From an uncultured Bacteroides sp. (GTDB lineage Bacteria; Bacteroidota; Bacteroidia; Bacteroidales; Bacteroidaceae), in assembly GCF_900547205.1 (NCBI RefSeq), contig NZ_URFY01000022.1:5569-69568 (forward strand): DNA of 64,000 nt, read 5' to 3'. Below the pieces are notes generated by a model. That model was not told the DNA's origin and made no database searches. It saw only the letters and a list, made by a program, of their open reading frames with translations. The stretch's first letter is position 1. Each line of letters starts with the position of its first letter. The position numbers and the translations under genes are program-made. Positions 46,107 through 53,719 of this stretch are shown in pieces.

Positions 46107-46715
46107 TTATTTCAGCATTTGATTAATCATCTCGACAAGAGATGCAAACTCCTCTTGATTGTACAAACGAGTCAACTTCACAATCTTTCCTTCACGATCA
46201 ATCAACACATTTCTTGTGATTCCAGATTCTCTTAAGGCATACTTTGCAAAAATATCGGCTCCAGGATCCAGCCCCAACGGATAAGTTACTCCCGTAGATT
46301 TTGCAAAAGCAATCACTTTATCAAGCGGTTCGTCACGGTCGATACCAATCAATGCAAAGTCTGCATCATCCTTATGTTTTAGCCAGATATCCTTTTCGAT
46401 AAATGGCATTTCTTTCCTACATACTCCACACCAACTTGCCGTAAATTGCAGCATTACAACTTTTCCACGAAGGGATGATAAAGTCACCTGCTTGCCATCC
46501 GTCAACGTAATCGTAAAATCCGGAGCAGTCTCTCCTACTCTGACAATATATCCCGTACTGTCTGCTTGGGTTGTCACTGCATCTCTTGACATTTCCAGAC
46601 TATCCGATACGGTATTAGTGCCCTCCGCCCCTTTCTTCTGACCGGAACAAGCCATTATACTTACGGCTATAAATGCCATTCCAAACACTTTCATAATTTT
46701 CTTTTTCATCTTCAT
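46107..46715 (-). CDS. TlpA/ResA-like thioredoxin-fold lipoprotein
   Basis: A 202-aa envelope protein: signal with lipobox IMAC (Cys23), a spacer rich in Ser/Thr, then a redoxin domain (VGETAPDFTITLTDGKQVTL; LQFTASWCGVCRKEMPFIE with the CGVC active site; SGITRNVLIDREGKIV with cis-Pro replaced by Thr). It probably reduces or resolves disulfides or peroxides outside the cytoplasm. Alternative start Met codons occur at residues 3 and 8. Confidence 0.87.
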   Translation of the reverse strand: MKMKKKIMKVFGMAFIAVSIMACSGQKKGAEGTNTVSDSLEMSRDAVTTQADSTGYIVRVGETAPDFTITLTDGKQVTLSSLRGKVVMLQFTASWCGVCRKEMPFIEKDIWLKHKDDADFALIGIDRDEPLDKVIAFAKSTGVTYPLGLDPGADIFAKYALRESGITRNVLIDREGKIVKLTRLYNQEEFASLVEMINQMLK

Positions 46716-46760
46716 ATAATCATTAGTGAAGCTGCAAATATAAAAAAAGTATACGACGTA

Positions 46761-46791
46761 TTTGCATTTTTAAAAGAAATTCATACCTTTG
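46761..46791 (+). promoter_or_regulatory. tRNA-Thr promoter
   Basis: TTTG (46761-46764), a 19-base spacer and TACCTTTG (46784-46791) match the consensus exactly. The tRNA starts 20 bases later. Confidence 0.8.
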
Positions 46792-46811
46792 CACCCGCAA
46801 AAGAAAATGTC

Positions 46812-46885
46812 GCCTCTTTAGCTCAGTTGGCCAGAGCACGTGATTTGTAATCTCGGGGTCGTTGGTTCGAATCCGACAAGAGGCT
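46812..46885 (+). tRNA. tRNA-Thr (anticodon TGT)
   Basis: Cloverleaf of 74 nt: acceptor GCCTCTT with AAGAGGC plus discriminator T, D-arm GCTC-AGTTGGCCA-GAGC, anticodon loop TTTGTAA with TGT at positions 34-36, and T-arm GTTGG-TTCGAAT-CCGAC. CCA is not encoded. One mismatch is seen in the anticodon stem. Confidence 0.95.
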
Positions 46886-46892
46886 CACCCAT

Positions 46893-46930
46893 AAAAATGC
46901 TGCTTAATCCTTGTGATAGGCAGCATTTTT
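46893..46930. terminator. bidirectional terminator after tRNA-Thr
   Basis: AAAAATGCTGC and GCAGCATTTTT form an 11-bp stem with flanking A and T runs. It ends the tRNA transcript on the plus strand and the EamA gene on the minus strand, touching the latter's stop. Confidence 0.85.
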
Positions 46931-47814
46931 TATGCCTTCTTTCGATTCTCACGCATCACAACAATGCTTACAGAGAGTAAAATCAGTAGGATGCCTGCTA
47001 CAGTGTTCAGATTAAAAAGCTCGTTAAAAACAAGAACTCCTATCATAACTGCTGTCAATGGTTCCATTGCTCCCAAAATGGAAGTGAGTGTAGGACCCGT
47101 GTATTTTATTGCCTGCACCAGAGTAAAATTAGAAATGGCAGTTGCAGGCAATGCCAGACCTAGAATAATCAACCATGTATATCCATCCGTCACCATACGA
47201 AGCCCGGATGTACAATACGCTCCGATCACATAGAAAAGGGCACCTAAACCCATCACATAGCAGGTAAGCACAGTAGAATTTATCTTTACTACTCGTGTAT
47301 GTTGCACCCCTATAATATATCCTGCATAAGAAAAAACTGAAACACAGGCAGCCACCAACCCAACTATTGTATCACCATTTTTCGCTTCCAGTTCTCCTGA
47401 TGATAGCAAAGCTGCACCAAACAAGGACATTAAAACAGCAAGAATCACTAAAGAGGATTTCTTTTCTCGAAAGAAAAACATCATTATCAAAGACACAACT
47501 AAGGGATACATAAAATGAATAGTTGATGCTACCCCACTAGCTATATTTTGATAGGCAATAATTAGGCTGAACGAAGTAACCGCTCGTAACAAACTTAGCC
47601 CCAAAACTACTAACAGGTCTTTCCTTGCCAATCGGAAACTACATCCGGAGCACCATCCAAGTAGGGTTAATACAATTGCTGCCACGCCCCAACGATAGGA
47701 AAGCACTTCGAAAGCCGAAAAACCGACTAACAACAGAGTTATAGAAAAAAACGGAGCCAGTCCAAAAGTGGAGGAGGATACCGCTGCATAAAGTATACCT
47801 TTTATACGATTCAT
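46930..47814 (-). CDS. EamA/DMT superfamily transporter
   Basis: A 294-aa membrane protein with about ten hydrophobic helices in two EamA halves (1-145 and 150-294), e.g. YAAVSSSTFGLAPFFSITLL, HFMYPLVVSLIMMFFFREKK, and the second-half signature GPTLTSILGAMEPLTAVMIG. This family exports metabolites or amino acids; the substrate is not predictable. It ends against the tRNA terminator. Confidence 0.9.
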   Translation of the reverse strand: MNRIKGILYAAVSSSTFGLAPFFSITLLLVGFSAFEVLSYRWGVAAIVLTLLGWCSGCSFRLARKDLLVVLGLSLLRAVTSFSLIIAYQNIASGVASTIHFMYPLVVSLIMMFFFREKKSSLVILAVLMSLFGAALLSSGELEAKNGDTIVGLVAACVSVFSYAGYIIGVQHTRVVKINSTVLTCYVMGLGALFYVIGAYCTSGLRMVTDGYTWLIILGLALPATAISNFTLVQAIKYTGPTLTSILGAMEPLTAVMIGVLVFNELFNLNTVAGILLILLSVSIVVMRENRKKA

Positions 47815-47977
47815 CGATATATTCAGCTAATTAAGAATATTCATAATGCAAAGATGATAAACTTTATATGAAATTGCAATAACAAAAGGGCCAGGCATGA
47901 ACAAATTATCTTAAAAACAGTATATTATGGGCATTACATTGCTGCTTGATTATCTTTCAGAACGTCACCAATACTCT

Positions 47978-48271
47978 TTAATTGTTTTCAATGACTGTAT
48001 TTCCAAATATATCCTTTTTAATGGTTGTTCTATTACCTTTATCATCTCTAATTATAGTATTACCAAAGATATCTTTTTCGATTGTCTTCCTATTGCCTTT
48101 ATCATCTCTTATTATAATATCACCAAAGATATCTTTTTCGATTGTCTTTCTTTCCTGATTAACATCAGAATGTCCATGAGAATTTTCTACAAGATTTGCA
48201 CCATAGCTCTTTACAATATAAGGAGCTAAAACAAACTGGGCTGCGAATAGCATAAATAAAATCTTTTTCAT
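47978..48271 (-). CDS. small exported protein with three 20-residue repeats
   Basis: A 97-aa protein with signal peptide (MKKILFMLFAAQFVLAPYIV) and three consecutive repeats starting at residues 41, 61 and 81: RKTIEKDIFGDIIIRDDKGN, then near-identical units with NTIIRDDKGN and NTVIENN. The DNA repeats with a 60-bp period, so the array grew by in-frame duplication. A -7 box lies 24 bases upstream. The regular I/F-G-D/N pattern could build a small beta structure. Family not recognised. Confidence 0.7.
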   Translation of the reverse strand: MKKILFMLFAAQFVLAPYIVKSYGANLVENSHGHSDVNQERKTIEKDIFGDIIIRDDKGNRKTIEKDIFGNTIIRDDKGNRTTIKKDIFGNTVIENN

Positions 48272-48294
48272 AACATTTTTCTTTTGGTTTACAA

Positions 48295-48302
48295 CAAAAG
48301 TA
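48295..48302 (-). promoter_or_regulatory. -7 box of repeat-protein gene
   Basis: The complement reads TACTTTTG (TAnnTTTG), 24 bases before the ATG at 48271. Confidence 0.45.
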
Positions 48303-48395
48303 ATGCTGGAAAATCATAATAAGATAGTGGAATCCTATAATTGTTGATAGGGAAAAACCTAAAAATATAGGATAAAAGTATCATTTCCTCTAAGA

Positions 48396-48502
48396 CATGA
48401 TAGACAAATGCTTCAAAGCAATTATCTCGGCTTCAATAACTAACTTCTAAAGTCTTCCGACAACTGTTCAGTATGCGACCTTTCTAAAGCCATCAATAGT
48501 CC
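48396..48502 (-). pseudogene. remnant of ficB 3' end
   Basis: About 105 bases closely match the last part of the intact ficB at 52203-52310: CATGATAGACAAAT, then ATCTCGGCTTCAA, then TTCCG(G/A)CAACTGTTC and AAAGCCAT. The similarity starts just outside the ficB stop (TCTAAG) and stops abruptly near 48500. Frame is lost. It is the leftmost trace of the Fic module and marks an older insertion or duplication. Confidence 0.75.
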
Positions 48503-48550
48503 GAGATTTAAGAATTAGACAAGATGTGACCAATGTAGGTAGCATAACAC

Positions 48551-49402
48551 TTATAACTTTTTTTTCATTTCAAACTGTTTTCCTGCAGGTTCTATATTTT
48601 TCGATTTAAGGAAAGCTGTAATTGAATTACACCTTATATCAGTGTTAATTATCTTAATAGAGCTATGCTTATTGCTTTCAAGCATCGTCAAGAAAAGCAA
48701 CGAGCCAATTCCCCTACGACGGAATTGTTTATCAACTGCTATTTGAGTGACATCACCGGACACAGGCTCGAAAATGCCATAGCCGACAAGTTTGCTTTCA
48801 GAAAAAACACCTAAACAAATAAAGTCTTTTAAGCTTCTCTTTATCGCTTCAAGACTGTTTTGCCAAGAGGGTTCAAAATCCCAAAAGTTGCGTATTGAAT
48901 TATGTTCATCAATTCTAATTGATTTCAATGTATAGGGGAAACCAGGCGTCCTAATAGCCTTGTTTATCTCTTCATTTTTCGACTTGAAGTAATAAAATTC
49001 TCGTGTTACCTCAAAACCTAACTTTCGATAAACGGAGAATGCCCCTGTGTTATGCTGTAATACTTCTAACAGATATTCTTTGATTCCATTTTTTTTCAAA
49101 TGAGGAATTGAATATTCAAAAACTTGCGTAGCCAATCCTTTTCCCTGATAATTTCTCAACGTTCCTGTTCCAGTATCGTAGGCTGTTGGTGTTCCATAGA
49201 AATCTCCTATCCCATTGTATGTGAATGAAACTATTTTATTTCCGTCAAATGCTCCAAAAGAGACTTTCGGGTCAAAACCACGCCGTTTCAGCATTGTTAA
49301 AAACTCTGCTTTGTTTAGCCGCACTTCATAATTGGCAAAAGCCTGTTCAAATGCCTCAAATAATTCATCAAGACATATATTGCTCAAAGATTTTATCTCC
49401 AT
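48551..49402 (-). CDS. GNAT-family N-acetyltransferase with two GNAT-like halves
   Basis: A 283-aa acetyltransferase. The N-terminal half (about 1-145) has the acetyl-CoA loop as GTLRNYQGKGLATQVFEYS and GAFSVYRKLGFEV. The C-terminal half (about 180-283) has a second loop, VDKQFRRRGIGSLLFLTML, and AFLKSKNIEPAG. The substrate is unknown. It lies between two Fic remnants and just downstream of a Crp-like gene on the same strand, possibly a two-gene unit carried into the decayed Fic region. Confidence 0.85.
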   Translation of the reverse strand: MEIKSLSNICLDELFEAFEQAFANYEVRLNKAEFLTMLKRRGFDPKVSFGAFDGNKIVSFTYNGIGDFYGTPTAYDTGTGTLRNYQGKGLATQVFEYSIPHLKKNGIKEYLLEVLQHNTGAFSVYRKLGFEVTREFYYFKSKNEEINKAIRTPGFPYTLKSIRIDEHNSIRNFWDFEPSWQNSLEAIKRSLKDFICLGVFSESKLVGYGIFEPVSGDVTQIAVDKQFRRRGIGSLLFLTMLESNKHSSIKIINTDIRCNSITAFLKSKNIEPAGKQFEMKKKL

Positions 49403-49455
49403 ATTACTACTACTTTATTTACGCTTACAAAAGTAGTGAAATGACGCATATCAAT

Positions 49456-50028
49456 TCATTGACCTATGTTAAGAGATTTAAGCCGGCTTAAAGATTCAGG
49501 CTTTATTCCTAGATAAGCAGCAATATGATACTGAGACAATTGTTGTTCTATTTGTGGATAGGTATTCAACAACAATTTATACCTTTCAAATGCATTATCC
49601 ATTAAGAAGGATGTTTCTTTCCTGCATTTTTTTATTAATAAGCTATCAGAAATATACTTCCCGAATTTAAACCATTCGTTCGATTCTATAAGCAATTGTT
49701 CGTAGGACGAACGGGAAAGAATGATGAGATGAGTATCTTCCAAAGCCTGTATGCTTCCTATACTTGGTTCACTAGTAAGAAAACTCTTATAAGAGACTAC
49801 GATTGAACCGGAAAAATAGAAATCTTTAATATACTCAACAGTATCTTTTTCAATATAAGAGCGCAACACACCACTTTCGATCATACCAAGATTATAACAG
49901 ACCTTACCTTGTTGAACAAACAGTTCTTTCTTCTTCAGATATTTAGTTTCTGCCAATTCAAGAAATCTATCACACATATCATTCGATAGATTTAGTTCTT
50001 TTTTTAATATTTGTTCGATAACATTCAT
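49456..50028 (-). CDS. Crp/Fnr-family transcriptional regulator
   Basis: A 190-aa protein with a cyclic-nucleotide-binding-like barrel (about 20-115: LFVQQGKVCYNLGMIESGVL; FYFSGSIVVSYKSFLTSEPS) and a short C-terminal helix-turn-helix (LSQYHIAAYLGIKPESLSRL), the usual form in Bacteroidetes. The effector is unknown. It starts 53 bases upstream of the GNAT gene on the same strand and may control it. Confidence 0.88.
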   Translation of the reverse strand: MNVIEQILKKELNLSNDMCDRFLELAETKYLKKKELFVQQGKVCYNLGMIESGVLRSYIEKDTVEYIKDFYFSGSIVVSYKSFLTSEPSIGSIQALEDTHLIILSRSSYEQLLIESNEWFKFGKYISDSLLIKKCRKETSFLMDNAFERYKLLLNTYPQIEQQLSQYHIAAYLGIKPESLSRLKSLNIGQ

Positions 50029-50177
50029 ATGCTCACATAATATTAATTTTCAGTTTGAGATTGAAAGTTTATTCACAACATAATTACAATGAATATGAAC
50101 CTATTTCAATAGTACCAAAGATAGTGAAATTCCTCGGTATAATTTATGAGGTATCAAAGAAGTTTTATCACAACTAG

Positions 50178-50399
50178 CCCTTTCCTGTAATTCTGAATAC
50201 CAGTATCCTTTGAAAGAATAAACAGAAATAATATCAACGTCCATTAATGGAATGCTTTCTACCATTCGGGAGGTACGCTTGATTTCGTCTATGAAAGGTA
50301 GCAGTTTGGCAATGTTGCAATGGAGGTAAACGGCTCGTCGTTTCAATGAATTTGCATATTGCTCTTACCGATAGAGTATTTCATTTAACTTTGCCCGGA
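50178..50399 (-). pseudogene. ficA remnant, Fic-motif region only
   Basis: The frame reads VYLHCNIAKLLPFIDEIKRT, then SRMVESIPLMDVDIISVYS, clearly matching the C-terminal half of the intact FicA but with L for Q and DEI for DGN in the Fic motif and a shifted tail. Similarity runs from about 50178 to CGGATG at 50396, where the sequence switches to the middle of ficB. It is the product of a deletion joining two tandem copies. Confidence 0.8.
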
Positions 50400-50890
50400 T
50401 GGATGCACAGTTTCAGCTTCCATTTGCTTGAAACGGAGAATGAAATCTTCCATCTGTTTCTCTATCAGATAAGGTTGCGGTGGCATATGAGTACTACCGG
50501 AAATCATCACAGGAACAGTGCGATACTTTCCGTCATTCTCACGGTCTATCCCATGAAGAATAAGAGCGTGTATCTCTTTGATGGTACGTACGCTTATCTC
50601 TATATCTAGTTTGGCAATATCTTTAATATAACTGATAGCTTCCGCATGATTGATTGCTTCCAAATGTTCACGCATGGACTTTCCCGAAATGGTAACGCCT
50701 TCGTTCACAACAAGAGCTGTTTCTTGCAAAGTGAGCGTATTGCCCTCTATACGATTACTTTCGTAAGTGTATTCAATATAAAAGCATCCTGAATCTTTTT
50801 CAAAGCTTCTTCGGGCAATGGACGCAAAGATGATAACTGTTCCTTGAGAACATCCACCTCTTTCAGCATTACATTTATATCCTCATTCAT
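50396..50890 (-). pseudogene. ficB remnant, N-terminal two-thirds with frameshift
   Basis: It starts at the ATG at 50888-50890, two bases after the intact ficA, as in the intact pair. A one-base loss near 50785-50800 (TTCAATATAAAAGC against TTCAATATCAAAAGC) breaks the frame after about 30 codons. The following frame is intact from QETALVVNEGVTISGKSM to FKQMEAETVHP, where it fuses to the ficA remnant just before the HPF Fic motif. No active site remains. Confidence 0.82.
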
Positions 50891-50892
50891 GG

Positions 50893-51633
50893 TTATTCTA
50901 TTTCTTTAATTCGTCCTACCTGTTTGTTCAGGAAGTAATCAGCATACGGAGAATAATCTCCCGTTTCATAAAAGGCAATTAACCCTTTCCTGTAATTCAA
51001 TATATCAGCATCCCTTGAAGAATAAACAGGGATAATATCAGCGTTCATTAATGCAATGCTTTCTACCATTCGGGAGGTACGTTTGTTCCCATCAATGAAA
51101 GGTTGCAGTTTGGCAATGTTGCAATGAAGGTAAACGGTTCGTTCCAATGGATTTGTATATTGTTCCTGTTGATATAGTATTTCATTCAACTTTGCCCGGA
51201 TGTCATGCAAGTCTTTTGGCGGTATATATTCCGTACCACTAATACGAACAGCCCTTGTTCTTAAATAATCTGATTCTTCATCGGAAACCAAACCTGTAGA
51301 TATGGATTGATGTATCCTGAATAAGGTACGTTCATCAATCACTTCCTGATTTTTCCCTTTATTGATGTATTCCAACTCGGAGATGAAAGTATTATATAAA
51401 TTCTTCAACATCTTGGCATCCTCATACTTCTTTTCAGAAGTGATGCCATCTTTAAGTAAAGCTTCTGTTTCTACATAAGTATAGGTATTTCCCTCTATCT
51501 TACCAGAATAGTAACACCACACTATGGCTAAATCCTTTATCTCATTTGAACGCAAATCCGACAGCTTCGCCAAAGGATGATTCAAGATGAATTGAGCTTT
51601 CTCCTGCTGTTCTTTATTAAATATATGTTCCAT
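50893..51633 (-). CDS. Fic-domain protein FicA (copy 1), catalytic His replaced
   Basis: A 246-aa Fic-fold protein nearly identical to the copy at 52970-53710 (only a few residues differ). The Fic motif reads LQPFIDGNKRTSR: the His that activates the target hydroxyl in AMPylating Fic enzymes (HPFxxGNxRxxR) is Gln here. An inhibitory-helix motif SGKIEGN, (S/T)xxxE(G/N), is present near residue 40. Loss of the His suggests a catalytically silent partner or a changed reaction. It lies outside the left 25-bp repeat, in front of a decayed ficB. Confidence 0.85.
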   Translation of the reverse strand: MEHIFNKEQQEKAQFILNHPLAKLSDLRSNEIKDLAIVWCYYSGKIEGNTYTYVETEALLKDGITSEKKYEDAKMLKNLYNTFISELEYINKGKNQEVIDERTLFRIHQSISTGLVSDEESDYLRTRAVRISGTEYIPPKDLHDIRAKLNEILYQQEQYTNPLERTVYLHCNIAKLQPFIDGNKRTSRMVESIALMNADIIPVYSSRDADILNYRKGLIAFYETGDYSPYADYFLNKQVGRIKEIE

Positions 51634-51662
51634 AAAATAAAAGAAGATAATAGTAACTAATC

Positions 51663-51694
51663 AAAAAAAGGATTAGAAATTTTCATTCTAACCC
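51663..51694 (-). terminator. rho-independent terminator (minus strand)
   Basis: GGATTAGAA and TTCTAACCC form a 9-bp stem with one wobble; read leftward it is followed by TTTTTTT. It would stop transcripts coming leftward out of the mobile element before ficA copy 1. Confidence 0.7.
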
Positions 51695-51781
51695 TTCTTT
51701 GGCTTTAGAGGTTCCTGGCGGATTTTAAACCAACAAGATAATTCCTTTATTTCCAGATAATTAGAATCTTTTTAGTCTTGC

Positions 51782-51806
51782 TACTGTAAAACAATTGTAA
51801 AACAAA
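51782..51806. repeat. left 25-bp direct repeat, putative att site of the mobilizable element
   Basis: A 25-base sequence made of TAC, then TGTAAAACAA, T, TGTAAAACAA and A is repeated exactly at 63898-63922, next to the integrase start. It brackets 12.1 kb holding all mobility genes. Its internal two-fold direct repeat may be the integrase binding site. No tRNA gene adjoins it. Confidence 0.65.
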
Positions 51807-51833
51807 TATTCTGTTTAAATCGTTTATTATCAG

Positions 51834-52145
51834 TTATAAAAATGTAGGGGTAAACTCAATACCTAAAGCACGGGCTATACGAAAAAAGCTCGAAACTTGA
51901 ATATCAGTTTCTCCTTTTTCCACCCGGGCAATATAGCTTCTTGCTGTACCAACTTTATCTGCTAACTCCTGCTGGGTTATCTTTAACTCTTTCCGACGGT
52001 CACGCAATATCTCACCATAATACCATGCAATAGACTTTGCATGAAAAGCGGTTCGAGATCCCGTTCCAGCTTCTCCATATTTCTTATCCAGTAGCTCACC
52101 TGCTGTATGCAACTTTGCTAACTTATTTTCATCTAACTTTCTCAT
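51834..52145 (-). CDS. XRE-family HTH protein, HigA-type antitoxin-like
   Basis: A 103-aa protein whose C-terminal half is an XRE helix-turn-helix: RKELKITQQELADKVGTARS, then YIARVEKGETDIQVSSFFRI. N-terminal residues (HAKSIAWYYGEILRDRRKEL) resemble HigA-like antitoxins. Its ATG overlaps by 4 bases the stop of a truncated frame that could be the end of a HigB-type toxin (52142-52192), the usual toxin-before-antitoxin coupling. It is the leftmost gene inside the element. Confidence 0.8.
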   Translation of the reverse strand: MRKLDENKLAKLHTAGELLDKKYGEAGTGSRTAFHAKSIAWYYGEILRDRRKELKITQQELADKVGTARSYIARVEKGETDIQVSSFFRIARALGIEFTPTFL

Positions 52146-52192
52146 AATTCAAATTCCTCCAATATCTGTTTAGCAATCTTTATCAAGACCTT
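52142..52192 (-). pseudogene. 16-codon remnant, probable C-terminus of a HigB-like toxin
   Basis: The frame after a stop reads K-V-L-I-K-I-A-K-Q-I-L-E-E-F-E-L-stop and its TGA overlaps the antitoxin ATG (ATGA). The helical, Lys/Glu-rich end fits Gp49/HigB toxins. The rest of the gene has been replaced by the ficB 3' end at 52206. The family call rests on a very short sequence. Confidence 0.35.
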
Positions 52193-52205
52193 TTAGAAAA
52201 TACAT

Positions 52206-52967
52206 CTAAGCCATGATAGACAAATATTTCCGCAAAGCAGCTATCTCGGCTTCAACTACCACTTTCTGAAACTCTTCCGGCAACTGTTCCGTGTGCGACT
52301 TTTCCAAAGCCATGTAGTAGCTTACCTTTGCATCATTACTACCTTTCAGAGTAATAATAACATAGCCATAACGAAGAAGATACAAGTTCATCAACAAGCG
52401 AGAAGTGCGCCCATTGCCATCTATAAATGGGTGAATACGCACCAGTTCATCGTGCAGGTAGGCTGCAATAAGAACTGGATGCACATTTTCAGCTTCCATT
52501 TGCTTGAAACGAAGAATGAAATCTTCCATTTGTTTCTCTATCAGATAAGGTTGCGGTGGCATATGCGTACTACCGGAAATCATTACCGGAACAGTACGAT
52601 ACCTTCCGGCATTCTCACGGTCTATCCCATGAAGAATAAGGGCGTGTATCTCTTTGATGGTACGTTCGCTTATCTCTATATCTTGTTTAGCAATATCTTT
52701 AATATAACTGATAGCTTCCGCATGATTAATTGCTTCCAAATGTTCACGCATGGACTTTCCCGAAATGGTAACACCTTCGTTCACCACAAGAGCTGTTTCC
52801 TGCAAAGTGAGCGTATTGCCTTCTATGCGGTTACTTTCATAAGTGTATTCAATATCAAAAGCATCCTGAATCTTTTTCAAGGCTTCTTCGGGCAATGGAC
52901 GCAAAGATGATAGCTGTTCTTTGAGAACATCCACCTCTTTCAGCATAACATTTATATCTTCATTCAT
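52206..52967 (-). CDS. Fic-domain protein FicB with complete active site
   Basis: A 253-aa class II Fic enzyme, expected to transfer AMP (or another nucleotide part) from ATP to a hydroxyl of a target protein. The catalytic motif is intact: IHPFIDGNGRTSR. An N-terminal inhibitory helix has SNRIEGN (S-x-x-x-E-G-N), whose Glu normally blocks the gamma-phosphate site. A beta-hairpin flap lies in VMISGSTHMPPQPYLI. Its ATG is two bases after the ficA stop, so the pair is co-translated. The target is unknown. Confidence 0.9.
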   Translation of the reverse strand: MNEDINVMLKEVDVLKEQLSSLRPLPEEALKKIQDAFDIEYTYESNRIEGNTLTLQETALVVNEGVTISGKSMREHLEAINHAEAISYIKDIAKQDIEISERTIKEIHALILHGIDRENAGRYRTVPVMISGSTHMPPQPYLIEKQMEDFILRFKQMEAENVHPVLIAAYLHDELVRIHPFIDGNGRTSRLLMNLYLLRYGYVIITLKGSNDAKVSYYMALEKSHTEQLPEEFQKVVVEAEIAALRKYLSIMA

Positions 52968-52969
52968 GG

Positions 52970-53710
52970 TTATTCTATCTCTTTAATTCGTTCTACTTGT
53001 TTGTTCAGGAAATAATCAGCATACGGAGAATAATCTCCCGTTTCATAAAAGGCAATTAACCCTTTCCTGTAATTCAATATATCAGCATCCCTTGAAGAAT
53101 AAACAGGGATAATATCAGCGTTCATTAATGCAATGCTTTCTACCATTCGGGAGGTACGTTTGTTCCCATCAATGAAAGGTTGCAGTTTGGCAATGTTGCA
53201 ATGAAGGTAAACGGTTCGTTCCAATGGATTTGTATATTGTTCCTGTTGATATAGTATTTCATTCAACTTTGCCCGGATGTCATGCAAGTCTTTTGGCGGT
53301 ATATATTCCGTACCACTAATACGAACAGCCCTTGTTCTTAAATAATCTGATTCTTCATCGGAAACCAAACCTGTAGATATGGATTGATGTATCCTGAATA
53401 AGGTACGTTCATCAATCACTTCCTGATTTTTCCCTTTATTGATGTATTCCAACTCGGAGATGAAAGTATTATATAAATTCTTCAACATCTTGGCATCCTC
53501 ATACTTCTTTTCAGAAGTGATGCCATCTTTAAGCAATGCTTCTGTTTCTACATAAGTATAGGTATTTCCCTCTATCTTACCGGAATAGTAGCACCACACT
53601 ACGGCTAAATCCTTTATCTCATTTGAGCGCAAATCCGATAGCTTCGCCAAAGGATGATTCAATATGAACTGCGCTTTCTCCTGCTGTTCTTTATTAAATA
53701 TCTGTTCCAT
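52970..53710 (-). CDS. Fic-domain protein FicA (copy 2), catalytic His replaced
   Basis: A 246-aa first gene of the ficA-ficB pair within the element. It has the Fic fold with inhibitory motif SGKIEGN and active-site loop LQPFIDGNKRTSR, in which the general-base His is Gln. All other motif residues (DGN, R, R) are kept, so nucleotide binding may persist. It is probably a regulator or partner of FicB, or an enzyme with altered chemistry; both are inferences. It starts 9 bases after the end of the XRE gene upstream on the same strand. Confidence 0.87.
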   Translation of the reverse strand: MEQIFNKEQQEKAQFILNHPLAKLSDLRSNEIKDLAVVWCYYSGKIEGNTYTYVETEALLKDGITSEKKYEDAKMLKNLYNTFISELEYINKGKNQEVIDERTLFRIHQSISTGLVSDEESDYLRTRAVRISGTEYIPPKDLHDIRAKLNEILYQQEQYTNPLERTVYLHCNIAKLQPFIDGNKRTSRMVESIALMNADIIPVYSSRDADILNYRKGLIAFYETGDYSPYADYFLNKQVERIKEIE

Positions 53711-53719
53711 AGCTTATGG

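Noticed and set aside
46812..46885. tRNA-Thr as attachment site of the mobile element
   Set aside because: The 25-bp repeat is not related to the tRNA 3' end, and EamA and other ordinary genes separate the tRNA from the element by 5 kb.
50385..50729. A short intact Fic-like gene
   Set aside because: The frame lacks the true ficB start (frameshift near 50790) and ends by fusion to a ficA fragment before the active site, so it was called a pseudogene.
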